Origin: CAVRCA01 sp965218045
GTDB taxonomy: Bacteria > Pseudomonadota > Alphaproteobacteria > Acetobacterales > Acetobacteraceae
Reading direction: 5' to 3'
DNA length: 64,000 nucleotides
Assembly (NCBI GenBank): GCA_965218045.1
Contig: CBDCJX010000011.1
Span: forward strand, 868,001 to 932,000
Positions 51,775 through 60,451 of the stretch are shown here, piece after piece. The notes under the pieces were generated by a model. That model searched no databases and had not been told where the DNA came from. It saw only the letters and a program-made list of their open reading frames with translations. Both the position numbers and the translations under genes were made by a program. Positions within the stretch are counted from its first letter, which is position 1; every line of letters begins with the position of its first letter.

Positions 51775-52143
51775 TCAGCCCCGGCGCAACGTCGAGCCGC
51801 CGAGCAGCGCCCAGCCGAGCATCAGCAACATCCCGCCAGTGGGCGCCACCGCCGGCAGCCGCAGCCCGGCCAATGCCAGCGCATAGACCGCGCCGCAGAA
51901 CAGCACGATGCCGAGCGCGAATGCCGCGCCGGCGAGATCGACCAGCCGACCGGGCGCGCGCGCGCGCCAGATGCCGCAAGCGAGCAGCGCGAGGGCGTGC
52001 CAGACCTGCATCTGCACGGCACTGCGCACCAGTTCCAGCGCGGCGGGGTCGAGGCGTCCGGGCAGCCCATGCGCCGCCACGGCGGCCATCGCCACACCCG
52101 CAAGCCCGGCGAGCGAGCCGAGGCCGATCCAGATCCGATGCAT
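51775..52143 (-). CDS. DUF423 family membrane protein
   Basis: A 122-residue protein with four hydrophobic helices: WIGLGSLAGLAGVAMAAVAAHGL (with the AAxGAHGL-like mark of the family), WHALALLACGIW, FALGIVLFCGAVYALALAG, and the ending GGMLLMLGWALLGG. YgdD in E. coli is the model; function unknown. The ATG at 52143 was chosen over one 13 codons upstream because it gives the family start. Confidence 0.85.
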   Translation of the reverse strand: MHRIWIGLGSLAGLAGVAMAAVAAHGLPGRLDPAALELVRSAVQMQVWHALALLACGIWRARAPGRLVDLAGAAFALGIVLFCGAVYALALAGLRLPAVAPTGGMLLMLGWALLGGSTLRRG

Positions 52144-52247
52144 CGGCGTAGCGTAGGGCCAGCCCCGAGCCAGCGCGAGCACGGTTCGGGCGACTGTGCT
52201 CCGGCACCCTGTTTCGCCGGAGCGCGGGATTGCCTAGCATCCGCGCC

Positions 52248-53198
52248 ATGCCGCGTGGCGACCTGTTTCCTCAGATTGGCCCGTTCGAGACCGGCTACCT
52301 GCCACTCTCGGCCGGGCACGTGATGTATTGGGAGCAGGTCGGCAATCCGCGCGGCAGGCCGGTGCTGTTCCTGCACGGTGGCCCCGGCGCCGGCGCCGGC
52401 GCCGTGCATCGACGCTTCTTCGACCCCGATTTCTGGCGCGTGGTGATCTTCGACCAGCGTGGCGCCGGGCGCTCGCGACCACTCGGCAGCCTGGCGCAGA
52501 ACACCACGCCGGACCTGGTCGACGACATCGAAACCTTGCGTCGCCATCTCGGCATCGAGCGTTGGCTGCTGTTTGGCGGCTCGTGGGGATCGACCCTGGC
52601 CCTCGCCTATGCGCAAGCCAAGCCGGAGCGGGTCGCCGCCTGCGTGTTGCGCGGCGTGTTCCTCGGCCGCCCCGAGGAGGTGCGCTGGTTCCTCGACGGG
52701 TTGCGGATGATTTTTCCTGACGCCCACGCCAGTTTCGTGCGCCACCTGCCCGTTGCCGAACAAGGCGACGTGCTGGGCTGCTACCTGCGTCGTCTGACCG
52801 ACCCCGATCCGGCGGTGCACATTCCCGCCGCCCGCGCCTGGTCGATTTACGAGGGCTCCTGCAGCACCTTGCTGCCGAGCCCCGACACGGTCGCCTCGTT
52901 CGCGCAGGACCGCACCGCACTCGGCCTCGCCCGCATCGAGGCGCATTATTTCGCGCACGACCTGTTCCTGCCGCCGGAGGGGCTGCTCGGTCGCATGGAC
53001 CAGATCGGCCACATCCCGGCCGAGATTGTGCAGGGGCGTTACGACATGATCTGCCCGCCTTGCACCGCATTCGAGCTGGCCGCGGCGTGGCCAGCGGCGC
53101 GGATGACGATCGTGCCCGATGCCGGACATTCGGCGCTGGAGCCCGGCATCCGTCGCGCCCTGGTTGCCGCGGTCGAGCGCTTCCGGCACGGTCGCTGA
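52248..53198 (+). CDS. pip: Proline iminopeptidase
   Basis: A 316-residue alpha/beta hydrolase that removes N-terminal Pro from peptides. FLHGGPGAGAGAVHRRFFDP (oxyanion hole), VIFDQRGAGRSRPLG, FGGSWGSTLALAYAQ with the nucleophile Ser, GRYDMICPP with the Asp, and DAGHSALEPG with the His form the expected set. TGA lies in the first unit of a 17-nt tandem repeat that also supplies the ribosome site of the next gene. Confidence 0.93.
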   Translation: MPRGDLFPQIGPFETGYLPLSAGHVMYWEQVGNPRGRPVLFLHGGPGAGAGAVHRRFFDPDFWRVVIFDQRGAGRSRPLGSLAQNTTPDLVDDIETLRRHLGIERWLLFGGSWGSTLALAYAQAKPERVAACVLRGVFLGRPEEVRWFLDGLRMIFPDAHASFVRHLPVAEQGDVLGCYLRRLTDPDPAVHIPAARAWSIYEGSCSTLLPSPDTVASFAQDRTALGLARIEAHYFAHDLFLPPEGLLGRMDQIGHIPAEIVQGRYDMICPPCTAFELAAAWPAARMTIVPDAGHSALEPGIRRALVAAVERFRHGR

Positions 53199-53259
53199 AA
53201 GGACAGGGGCGCTGAAAGCACAGGGGCGCTGAAAGCACAGGGTCGCTGAAAGGACAGGG
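53192..53259. repeat. 17-nt tandem repeat at the pip stop codon
   Basis: Four contiguous 17-nt units in an A-B-B-A order: A is TCGCTGAAAGGACAGGG, B is GCGCTGAAAGCACAGGG. The first unit holds the pip stop, the last ends at the GGGAGGGG ribosome site of the dehydrogenase gene at 53272. The whole gap between the two genes is made of this repeat. Confidence 0.9.
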
Positions 53260-53271
53260 AGGGGTGCGGCG

Positions 53272-54171
53272 ATGCGCGTCGGCGTGATCGGCCTCGGCAG
53301 CATGGGCATGGGCGCGGCGCTCAACCTGCAACGCAAGGGCCACGCGGTGAGCGGCTGCGACATCCGCGCGGCGGCGCGCGAGGAGCTCGCCGCCGCGGGC
53401 AGCTCGGCGGTGGCCAAGGCCGCCGAGCTGCCGCGCGACACCGAGGCGGTGATCGTGTTCGTGGTGAACGCCCTCCAGGCCGAGGAGGTGCTGTTCGGCC
53501 CGGATGGCTGCGTGGCGCGCCTTGCCGCCGAGACGGTCGTGCTGTGCTGCACGACAGTCGCACCCGAGGCGGCACGCACGCTCGGCCGCCGGCTGGCCGA
53601 GGCGGGCAAGCTGATGCTGGACGCGCCGGTCTCCGGCGGCGCCATCGGCGCCCGCGTCGGCACAATGACGGTGATGGCCGCCGGCTCGGACCTCGCCTTC
53701 TCCCGGGCGCAGCCGGTGCTGGACGCGATCGCCGACAAGGTGTGGCGGCTCGGCGAGGAGATCGGCGTCGGCAGCACGGTGAAGATGGTGAACCAGCTGC
53801 TCGCCGGCGTGCACATCGCCACCGCCGCCGAGGCGCTGGCGCTCGGCATTCGCGCCGGCGCCGATCCGCGCACCCTGTTCGAGGTCATCGCCTCGTCGGC
53901 CGGCAGCTCCTGGATGTGGCAGAACCGGGTGCCGCACATCCTCGACGGCGACGACACGCCGCACTCGGCGGTCAACATCTTCGTCAAGGATCTCGGCATC
54001 GTGCTGGACCAGGCGCGCGCGCTCACCTTTCCGCTGCCGCTGGCCAGCGCGGCGCACCAGCTTTTTCTGGCCGCCGCCGCATCGGGTCACGGCGGGCGTG
54101 ACGACGCTTTCGTGATCCGCGTGTGGCAGGCGCTCACCGGGATCGAATTGCCGCAACCGGGTGGCGAGTGA
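53272..54171 (+). CDS. NAD-dependent 3-hydroxyacid dehydrogenase, LtnD/HIBADH-like
   Basis: A 299-residue beta-hydroxyacid dehydrogenase. VGVIGLGSMGMGAALNLQRKGH is the NAD-binding motif, DAPVSGGAIGARVGTMTVMAAG the substrate motif, and GSTVKMVNQLLAGVHIATAAEAL has the catalytic Lys (KMxN). FVKDLGIVLDQARAL near the C terminus is typical. Closest in look to L-threonate dehydrogenase (LtnD) and 3-hydroxyisobutyrate dehydrogenase; substrate unsettled. It is followed after 20 nt by a solute-binding-protein gene. Confidence 0.88.
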   Translation: MRVGVIGLGSMGMGAALNLQRKGHAVSGCDIRAAAREELAAAGSSAVAKAAELPRDTEAVIVFVVNALQAEEVLFGPDGCVARLAAETVVLCCTTVAPEAARTLGRRLAEAGKLMLDAPVSGGAIGARVGTMTVMAAGSDLAFSRAQPVLDAIADKVWRLGEEIGVGSTVKMVNQLLAGVHIATAAEALALGIRAGADPRTLFEVIASSAGSSWMWQNRVPHILDGDDTPHSAVNIFVKDLGIVLDQARALTFPLPLASAAHQLFLAAAASGHGGRDDAFVIRVWQALTGIELPQPGGE

Positions 54172-54191
54172 GCTTGGGAGAGAAACGAGTG

Positions 54192-55781
54192 ATGCTGAAA
54201 TCCTTGCGGCGGATCGCCGTCGTTCTGCTGCTGTTGCTGTCGGCAATTCCGGCGCACGCGCAGAAATCCGGCGGCGTGCTGCGCATCACGCATCGGGAGA
54301 ACCCGCCCTCGGCGTCGATCCACGAGGAGGCGACGATCTCGACCGACATGCCGTTCATGGCGGTGTTCAACAACCTTGTCGTGTTCGATCCGGAGAGCCG
54401 GCAGAACCGGCTTGATCGCATCATCCCCGACCTCGCCACGGCGTGGAAATGGAGCGATGACGGTCGGACCTTGACCTTCACCCTGCATGACGGCGTCAAG
54501 TGGCACGACGGCAAGCCGTTCTCCAGCGCCGACGTGAAGTGCACCTGGGACATGCTGACCGGCAAGCGCGAGACGGCAATGCGCAAGAACCCGCGCAAAT
54601 CCTGGTATTTCAACCTCGCCGAGGTCACCACCAACGGCGACAACGAGGTGAGCTTCCACCTCAAGGAGCCGGAGCCCTCGTTCCTCGGCATGCTCGCGGG
54701 CGGGTTTTCGCCGGTCTATCCGTGCCACGTCAGCGCGCCGCAGATGCGCACGCACCCGATCGGCACCGGTCCGTTCATGTTCTCCGAATGGAAGCAGAAC
54801 GAGCTGATCCGGGTGGTGAAAAACCCGCACTACTTCAAGTCAGGCAGACCTTATCTCGACGCCATCCAATACACCATCATTCCGAGCCGGGCGACCGCGC
54901 TGCTGGCGTTCGTCACCGGCAAGGTAGACATGACGTTCACGGCCGAGGTGTCGCCGGCGATGCTGAACGATGTGAAGCAGCAGGCGCCGTCGGCGATCTG
55001 CGAGATGCAGCCCACCAACACGCAGACCAACTTGCTGGTGAACCGCGACAAGCCACCCTTCGACAATGCGCGCATCCGCCGGGCGATGGTCCTCTCATTC
55101 GACCGCCAGGCTTTCGTCGACATACTCGGCAAGGGCTACGACAAGATCGGCGCGACGATGCTGCCGCCGCCGGATGGCGTCTGGGGCATGCCAGCGGAGA
55201 TGTTGCAGACCATTCCCGGCTACTCAACCGACGTGGCGAAAAGCCGCGCCGAAGGCCAACGCCTCATGCGCGAGCTCGGCTACGGCCCGGACAAGCCGCT
55301 GCGCATCAAGGTGGCGACGCGCAATCTCGGCCAGTATCGCGATGCTTCGGTGCTGCTGATCGATCAGCTCAAGCATGTCTACATCGAGGGCGAGCTGGAG
55401 CCGCTGGAGAGCGCCGTCTGGTACGCGCGGATGGCGCGCAAGGACTATTCGGTCGGCGTGAACGTGCAAGGCATCGGCATCGACGACCCCGACGTGGTGT
55501 TCTTCGAGACTTTTGCCTGCGGTTCGGAGCGGAACTACACGAACTACTGCAATGCCGATCTGGAGAAGCTATTCCACCAGCAATCGCAGATGACCGACAT
55601 GAGCAAGCGTCGGGAACTGGTCTGGCAGATCGACAAGGCGTTGCAGGAAGACGGCGCCCGCCCGGTGCTCGACCACGGGGCAGCCGCGACCTGCTGGTAT
55701 CCGGCCGTCAAGGGGATCAAGATCGCGGTGAACACGATCTACAATCACTGGCGTTTCGAGGACGTCTGGCTGGACCGGTAA
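54192..55781 (+). CDS. ABC transporter substrate-binding protein, family 5
   Basis: A 529-residue periplasmic protein. Signal peptide SLRRIAVVLLLLLSAIPAHA, then GGVLRITHRENPPSASIHEEAT, LTFTLHDGVKWHDGKPFSSADV and PIGTGPFMFSEWKQNELIRVVKNPHYF, all family-5 hallmarks. It is the second orphan member in this window (the other is at 1707). The ATG at 54192 is preceded by GGGAGAG. Its position behind the dehydrogenase suggests that the two handle the same imported compound. Confidence 0.9.
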   Translation: MLKSLRRIAVVLLLLLSAIPAHAQKSGGVLRITHRENPPSASIHEEATISTDMPFMAVFNNLVVFDPESRQNRLDRIIPDLATAWKWSDDGRTLTFTLHDGVKWHDGKPFSSADVKCTWDMLTGKRETAMRKNPRKSWYFNLAEVTTNGDNEVSFHLKEPEPSFLGMLAGGFSPVYPCHVSAPQMRTHPIGTGPFMFSEWKQNELIRVVKNPHYFKSGRPYLDAIQYTIIPSRATALLAFVTGKVDMTFTAEVSPAMLNDVKQQAPSAICEMQPTNTQTNLLVNRDKPPFDNARIRRAMVLSFDRQAFVDILGKGYDKIGATMLPPPDGVWGMPAEMLQTIPGYSTDVAKSRAEGQRLMRELGYGPDKPLRIKVATRNLGQYRDASVLLIDQLKHVYIEGELEPLESAVWYARMARKDYSVGVNVQGIGIDDPDVVFFETFACGSERNYTNYCNADLEKLFHQQSQMTDMSKRRELVWQIDKALQEDGARPVLDHGAAATCWYPAVKGIKIAVNTIYNHWRFEDVWLDR

Positions 55782-55801
55782 GGCGTATCCAGCTGCGGCC
55801 G

Positions 55802-56167
55802 CTACGCTGTCAGTTCCGTGCGAACCGCCGCTTCGAGCTCGGCCAGGCGGAACGGCTTGCGCAGCAAACGGCACGAGAGCTGGTTCTGCCAGGTGAAACC
55901 AGACATGAAGATCACTTTCACGTCGTGTCGCTCTCGCGCGATCTGTTCGGCCAGCTCCAATCCCGACATCTCGGGCATGCGGATGTCAGTGATGACGAGA
56001 TGTGGGGAGCGGTCGCGCGCCAAGATGCCCAGCGCCGCCGAGCCGTTCTCGGCGATCAGCACGCGATAGCCGAAATCTTCCAGATACTCGCGCAACACGT
56101 CCCTGATCTCAGGGTCGTCATCAACAACCAGAATCGTCGTGTCGCTTGGCTGCAACATTCGCCCCAT
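55802..56167 (-). CDS. Single-domain response regulator
   Basis: A 121-residue CheY-like receiver domain. The acidic pocket is D16-D17, the phospho-acceptor is D61 in VITDIRMPEMSG, T/S and K positions are IFMSGF and LLRKPF. No output domain follows, so it acts by protein contact or phosphotransfer. No kinase gene is adjacent. The start may be the ATG at 56167 or at 56158. Divergent from the hydroxyacid dehydrogenase. Confidence 0.9.
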   Translation of the reverse strand: MGRMLQPSDTTILVVDDDPEIRDVLREYLEDFGYRVLIAENGSAALGILARDRSPHLVITDIRMPEMSGLELAEQIARERHDVKVIFMSGFTWQNQLSCRLLRKPFRLAELEAAVRTELTA

Positions 56168-56390
56168 GCGCGCGACCCGCCTTCCTGCTTCGCCTTTCAG
56201 GAATCACGTCCGCTCCATTCCGAACGTGGACGTTTGGTTAGACCATCAACCCGGTGCGTTCCACCAGGGGGCACCCGATCACGCACGCGTGTAAAGCCGA
56301 GTTGTCCCCACGAAATTGGTCCGCTTGCGGCCTCCCCCCGCGCTGACGCACGCTGCGACAAAAGCAGGGCGGCAAACCGAGGATGGCGAT

Positions 56391-57359
56391 ATGACGGTTA
56401 CGTTTCTGATGCTGCCGCCGCAATCGGACGCGACCCGCAACTGGGCCGATCGGTTGCGCGCAGAGCTATCGGATATGCGAATATTGGTTGCAGATGAGGC
56501 GCAGACCGTTGCGCGTGAGTTGCCGACGGCTGATGCCGCGTTCGGAACTCTCACCAAAGATCTACTTCCCCTCGCCAAAAAACTGCGTTGGCTGCAAGCC
56601 CCGCAAGCCGCTCCGCCGGCCGGCTTCTACTATCCCGAGCTCGTGTCTCACCCGGTGGTCGTGACCAACATGCGGGAGATCTACAACGACCACATTGGCG
56701 CTCACATCATGGCTTTCGTGCTCGCTTTCGCGCGCGGTCTGCACGTCTACATTCCGCGTCAACTGCACCGGGAATGGCGACCGGCGCCGCTGGATACCGG
56801 GGTGGTGCATCTGCCGGACGCGCTCGCCCTGATCGTCGGGCTTGGCGGGATCGGTGCCGAGGCGGCACGGCTGGCGGCCGCATTCGGCGTGCGGGTGATC
56901 GCCACCGACGCTCGGCGCACCGACAAGCCGGCCGGGGTGGCCGAACTGCACGGGCCGGACGCGCTCGACGAGCTGCTGCCGCGCGCCGATTTCGTGATCC
57001 TCACCATTCCCCACACGCCTGCAACCGAGGGGTTTATGGACCGTGCCCGTTTCCGTCGCATGAAGCGAACCGCCTTTTTTATCAACATCGGCCGGGGTCG
57101 CACGACACGCGGCGAGGACCTGGCCGCCGCGCTGCACGAGGGCGAGATCGCCGGTGCCGGCATGGACGTGTTCGAGCAGGAGCCGCTGCCGCCCGAGCAT
57201 CCGCTCTGGCGCGCGCCGAACCTGCTGCTCACGCCGCACACCGCCGGTTTTGGACCGCATCTCGACGAGCGGCGCTTCCAGATCATCCTCGACAATCTGC
57301 GCGCTTTCGCGGCGGGCCGGCCGCTGCGCAACGTGGTCGACAAGCAGGCGTGGTTCTGA
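56391..57359 (+). CDS. D-2-hydroxyacid dehydrogenase
   Basis: A 322-residue NAD(P)-dependent dehydrogenase of the D-isomer family. IVGLGGIGAEAARLAAAFG is the dinucleotide motif, FVILTIPHTPATEGFMDRARF and AFFINIGRGRTTRGEDL with the substrate Arg, GAGMDVFEQEPLPPEHPLW with the Glu, and LTPHTAGF with the catalytic His. GAGG precedes the ATG. Possible substrates are glyoxylate/hydroxypyruvate or other 2-keto acids. Confidence 0.9.
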   Translation: MTVTFLMLPPQSDATRNWADRLRAELSDMRILVADEAQTVARELPTADAAFGTLTKDLLPLAKKLRWLQAPQAAPPAGFYYPELVSHPVVVTNMREIYNDHIGAHIMAFVLAFARGLHVYIPRQLHREWRPAPLDTGVVHLPDALALIVGLGGIGAEAARLAAAFGVRVIATDARRTDKPAGVAELHGPDALDELLPRADFVILTIPHTPATEGFMDRARFRRMKRTAFFINIGRGRTTRGEDLAAALHEGEIAGAGMDVFEQEPLPPEHPLWRAPNLLLTPHTAGFGPHLDERRFQIILDNLRAFAAGRPLRNVVDKQAWF

Positions 57360-57405
57360 GCCGAGATCCATCCCGGGCATGACAACTTCGGGCAAGATGG
57401 TATCG

Positions 57406-57423
57406 TGACGCGCTGAGGCGTCA
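57406..57423. promoter_or_regulatory. Inverted repeat before the acyl-CoA-dehydrogenase-like gene
   Basis: TGACGC and GCGTCA are perfect arms 6 nt apart, 40 nt before the start at 57462. Size and place fit a regulator site, or a short terminator of the preceding gene without T-run. Confidence 0.3.
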
Positions 57424-57461
57424 GCCGCGCTGGATGACAGGCGGGGACAGAGGAGCGACAG

Positions 57462-58664
57462 ATGAATGTGATCGTGGCGGAGATCCCGGCCAGGCACCGG
57501 GCCAGCGACCTCGACATCATCGCCCGGGCACGCGCGCTGACCCCGATCATCGACGCCGCGTCGCCCCGGATCGAAGCCGGACGCGAGCTCCCGCCCGATC
57601 TGCTCGATGCCATGCACGACGCGGCGATCTTCCGCACCTTGCTGCCGCGATCGGTCGGCGGCAGCGAGGTGCATCCCGCGAGCTTCGTGCAAGTGACCGA
57701 GGCGATCGCGATGGGCGACGGCAGCGCCGGGTGGTGCTTGTGCCAGGGCTCGGGCTGCTCGATGACCGCGGCCTATCTGGCGCCGCCGATCGCCCGCGAG
57801 GTGTTCGGCCCCCGCGAAGCGGTGCTCGCCTGGGGTTACGGGCCGAACGGCAAGGCGGCCGAATGCGACGGCGGCTATCGTGTCACCGGAAAATGGAGTT
57901 TTGCCAGTGGCAGCCGGCACGCGACGTGGCTCGGCGGTCACTCGCTGGTCTGCAATGCCGATGGCACGCCGCGCCTGGACGCGGAGGGGCAGCCGATCGA
58001 GCGCACCATGCTGTTTCCCCGCGAGCAGGCGACGATCATCGATGACTGGCAGGTGATGGGGCTGCGGGGCACCGGCAGCGACAGCTACTCGGTCGCCGAG
58101 CTCTTTGTCCCAGCGGGATACTCCGCCGCGCGCGACAGCGATGAGGATCGACGCGAGCCCGGCAATCTCTATCGCTTCACCTCGCTGAACATGTACGCGG
58201 CGGGCTTCGGCGGCGTCGCGCTGGGGCTCGGCCGGGCGATGCTCGACGCGTTCCTGGCGCTGGCCCGTACAAAGACGCCGACCGCGGTCGCGCGCTCGTT
58301 GCGCGACAATCCGGTGATCCAGGACCAGGTCGGGCGCGCCGAGGCCCGGCTGCGCTCGGCCCGCGCCCACCTGCATCAGTGCCTGCGGGAGATCTACGAC
58401 GCGGTGGCGGAGAGCGGCGAGATGACGCTCGACCAGCGCATCACGATCCGCATGGCCGCGACCTTCGCGATCCAGGAAGCGCGTGACGTCGCGGAGTTCG
58501 TCTGGCAGGAGGCCGGCTCCACCGCGATCTTCGAGAAGAACCCGTTCGAGCGCCGCTTCCGCGACATCCACACCGTCACCCAGCAGGCGCAGGGGCGCTC
58601 GTCGCATTTCGAGACGGTCGGCCAGCACTTCCTCGGGTTGCCGGCCGCCGGGCGCTTTCTCTGA
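57462..58664 (+). CDS. Acyl-CoA dehydrogenase-fold flavoprotein, monooxygenase-like
   Basis: A 400-residue protein of the acyl-CoA dehydrogenase fold. FRTLLPRSVGGSEVHPASFVQVTEAIA, ACD middle-domain GKWSFASGSRHATWLGGHSLV and DDWQVMGLRGTGSDSYSVAELFVP are the features of the HsaA/DszC-like flavin-dependent monooxygenase branch rather than true acyl-CoA dehydrogenases, which have a catalytic Glu in a different context. Such enzymes need a flavin reductase (one is at 13005, not adjacent). Followed by an exported protein whose start may overlap its stop as CTGA. Confidence 0.82.
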   Translation: MNVIVAEIPARHRASDLDIIARARALTPIIDAASPRIEAGRELPPDLLDAMHDAAIFRTLLPRSVGGSEVHPASFVQVTEAIAMGDGSAGWCLCQGSGCSMTAAYLAPPIAREVFGPREAVLAWGYGPNGKAAECDGGYRVTGKWSFASGSRHATWLGGHSLVCNADGTPRLDAEGQPIERTMLFPREQATIIDDWQVMGLRGTGSDSYSVAELFVPAGYSAARDSDEDRREPGNLYRFTSLNMYAAGFGGVALGLGRAMLDAFLALARTKTPTAVARSLRDNPVIQDQVGRAEARLRSARAHLHQCLREIYDAVAESGEMTLDQRITIRMAATFAIQEARDVAEFVWQEAGSTAIFEKNPFERRFRDIHTVTQQAQGRSSHFETVGQHFLGLPAAGRFL

Positions 58665-59107
58665 TCGGACTTCGCGCCGCGCTTGTCGCGTGGCTCGCTT
58701 CGATCCCGGGGTCGATTTCGGCCGAGCCGGTCACTTTCCGCATCCACGACCACCGCGATCCGGCGGAAGTCGAGGAAGTGACGCGGGTCTATATCGACGG
58801 GCAGCTGATCGGCACATTCCGGCTCGACGCGGGCCATGACGACGCGGTGATGCCGATCACGACCGATGATCGCGTGAGTCACGTCTATGCCTTGTGCGGG
58901 CGCATCAGCGTGCGTGGTTCGGATGGCGGCGTGACCGTGCGTGAGGTGAATGGGGCGGGTACGCTGAGCGATGTCGCCGGCCGCGACTTCGACGCGGTGG
59001 CAGCCGGTGATTTCACCCAGTTCTTTCTGCGCGACATCACCGCCGACCGTCCGCCAGCGGGGGTCAGCACCAGAGCGCAGCGCGGCTGCACGCCCAACAT
59101 TTCCTGA
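58661..59107 (+). CDS. Exported hypothetical protein, candidate CTG start
   Basis: The canonical start is GTG at 58778 (109 residues), but the frame stays coding-like upstream to CTG at 58661, which overlaps the previous stop (CTGA). Read from there it gives 148 residues starting with a signal-peptide-like LRAALVAWLASIPGSISA and then VTFRIHDHRDPAEVEEVTRVY. No ATG, GTG or TTG lies between. The body is a beta-rich domain (VYIDGQLIGTFRLDAG, HVYALCGRISVRGSDGGVTVRE). Function unknown. The upstream extension is inference from composition and hydrophobicity. Confidence 0.5.
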   Translation: MIGLRAALVAWLASIPGSISAEPVTFRIHDHRDPAEVEEVTRVYIDGQLIGTFRLDAGHDDAVMPITTDDRVSHVYALCGRISVRGSDGGVTVREVNGAGTLSDVAGRDFDAVAAGDFTQFFLRDITADRPPAGVSTRAQRGCTPNIS

Positions 59108-59197
59108 TACCGCTCAGCGCCTAGGCGGGGTTTTGCGTTCATGCTAGTCGTCCATCAACGGGCCTCGCAATGCGGGCGTAAGCGGGAGGATGGACGC

Positions 59198-60433
59198 ATG
59201 TCGGGTTTCGCGACAACACGTCGTCGGGCGCTGCTCGGTGCCGCGTCGCTGAGCGCAACGTCGCTGGCAATGCCCTTCATACGAAACGCGGCGGCGGCCG
59301 AGCCGATCCGCATCGGGCTGCTGCTCGCCAAGCAGGGGCCGATCGTGCAGCAAGTCGAGTACTTGCAGCAGGGCACCTTCATGGCGCTGGACGACGTCAA
59401 TCGGACGCTGCTCGGCCGCCCGCTCGAAATCCTCTGGGAGGATGAGGCGACGCCGCAAGGTGCCGCGCAGAACGCGCAGAAGCTGATCGAGCAGCAGAAG
59501 GTCGTGGCGCTGCTCGGCGGATCGCTCAGCTCGACCGCGCTCGCCGAGGAGGCCGTCGCCGGTCGACTGAAGACGCCGTTCTTCGTCAACAACGCGGCGG
59601 CGCGCGAGATCACCGGGGCGAGCTGCAACCGCTACACGTTCCGGCTCAATCCACCGGTGCCGGTGCAAGCGCGCGCGATGCTCGACTACCTCAGCAAGAT
59701 CGGCAAGCGCTGGTATTTCCTCACCGCCTCGTACGCGTTTGGGCAGGACATCGCGCGATCGTTCAAGGACCTTTTGCAGGAAATCGGCGGCACCAATGTC
59801 GGCGCGGACGAGGTGCCGCTCGGGACGGCGGACTACAGCTCGTTCATCCTGAAAATTCGCCAGGCCAAGCCCGACCTGGTGATCGGCGGCCTCACCTCGG
59901 GCGACTTGTCGAACTTCCTCAAGCAGTGGAACGAGCTTGGCATGAGGGAGCAGATCCCGTTCACCGAGATCGCCATCGGCGACACCGATCTGTGGGCGGT
60001 GGGGCCGGATATCGCGACCGGCATCTACACGTCGCTGTGGTGGTATCGAGACCCCAACAACTCGCCGCAGGACAAGGCGTTCGCGGCCGCCTATCAGAAG
60101 AAATACAACCGGCCCGCCGCCGACAAGGCGTGGATGGGCTGGTTCGCCGCGCGCACCCTGTTCCAGGCGATCGAGACCGCCAAGTCCACCGACGCGGACG
60201 CGATCGTGCATGCGTTGGAGAACTGGCAGGTGATGGACGGCAAGCTGACGGTCCGGTTCCGCCCGTGGGATCATCAGCTCGTGCATCGCATGCTGGTGCT
60301 TGGCGTGAAGCAGCAGATTCCCAACAAATGGGACTATTTCGACGTGCTGGCGTCGGTGCCGGACAGCGAGGAGGGGTTGGCGAAAGCGTTCGGCGCCAAG
60401 CAGGACAGCGACTGCAAGATGCAGTCCGGCTGA
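59198..60433 (+). CDS. Branched-chain-type ABC substrate-binding protein
   Basis: A 411-residue periplasmic binding protein of the LivJ type. The N terminus TTRRRALLGAASLSATSLAM looks like a Tat signal (twin Arg before the hydrophobic run), ending near AAA; the mature part begins IRIGLLLAKQGPIVQQ. GGSLSSTALAEEAV and WGWFAARTLFQA-like segments belong to lobe 1 and 2. GGGAGGA precedes the ATG. First gene of a Liv-like importer with 60452 and 61318. Confidence 0.92.
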   Translation: MSGFATTRRRALLGAASLSATSLAMPFIRNAAAAEPIRIGLLLAKQGPIVQQVEYLQQGTFMALDDVNRTLLGRPLEILWEDEATPQGAAQNAQKLIEQQKVVALLGGSLSSTALAEEAVAGRLKTPFFVNNAAAREITGASCNRYTFRLNPPVPVQARAMLDYLSKIGKRWYFLTASYAFGQDIARSFKDLLQEIGGTNVGADEVPLGTADYSSFILKIRQAKPDLVIGGLTSGDLSNFLKQWNELGMREQIPFTEIAIGDTDLWAVGPDIATGIYTSLWWYRDPNNSPQDKAFAAAYQKKYNRPAADKAWMGWFAARTLFQAIETAKSTDADAIVHALENWQVMDGKLTVRFRPWDHQLVHRMLVLGVKQQIPNKWDYFDVLASVPDSEEGLAKAFGAKQDSDCKMQSG

Positions 60434-60451
60434 ACGAGACGGGCCGCCGCG

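Noticed and set aside
53192..53259. Possible CRISPR array
   Set aside because: Units of 17 nt without spacers, located between two genes of one strand.
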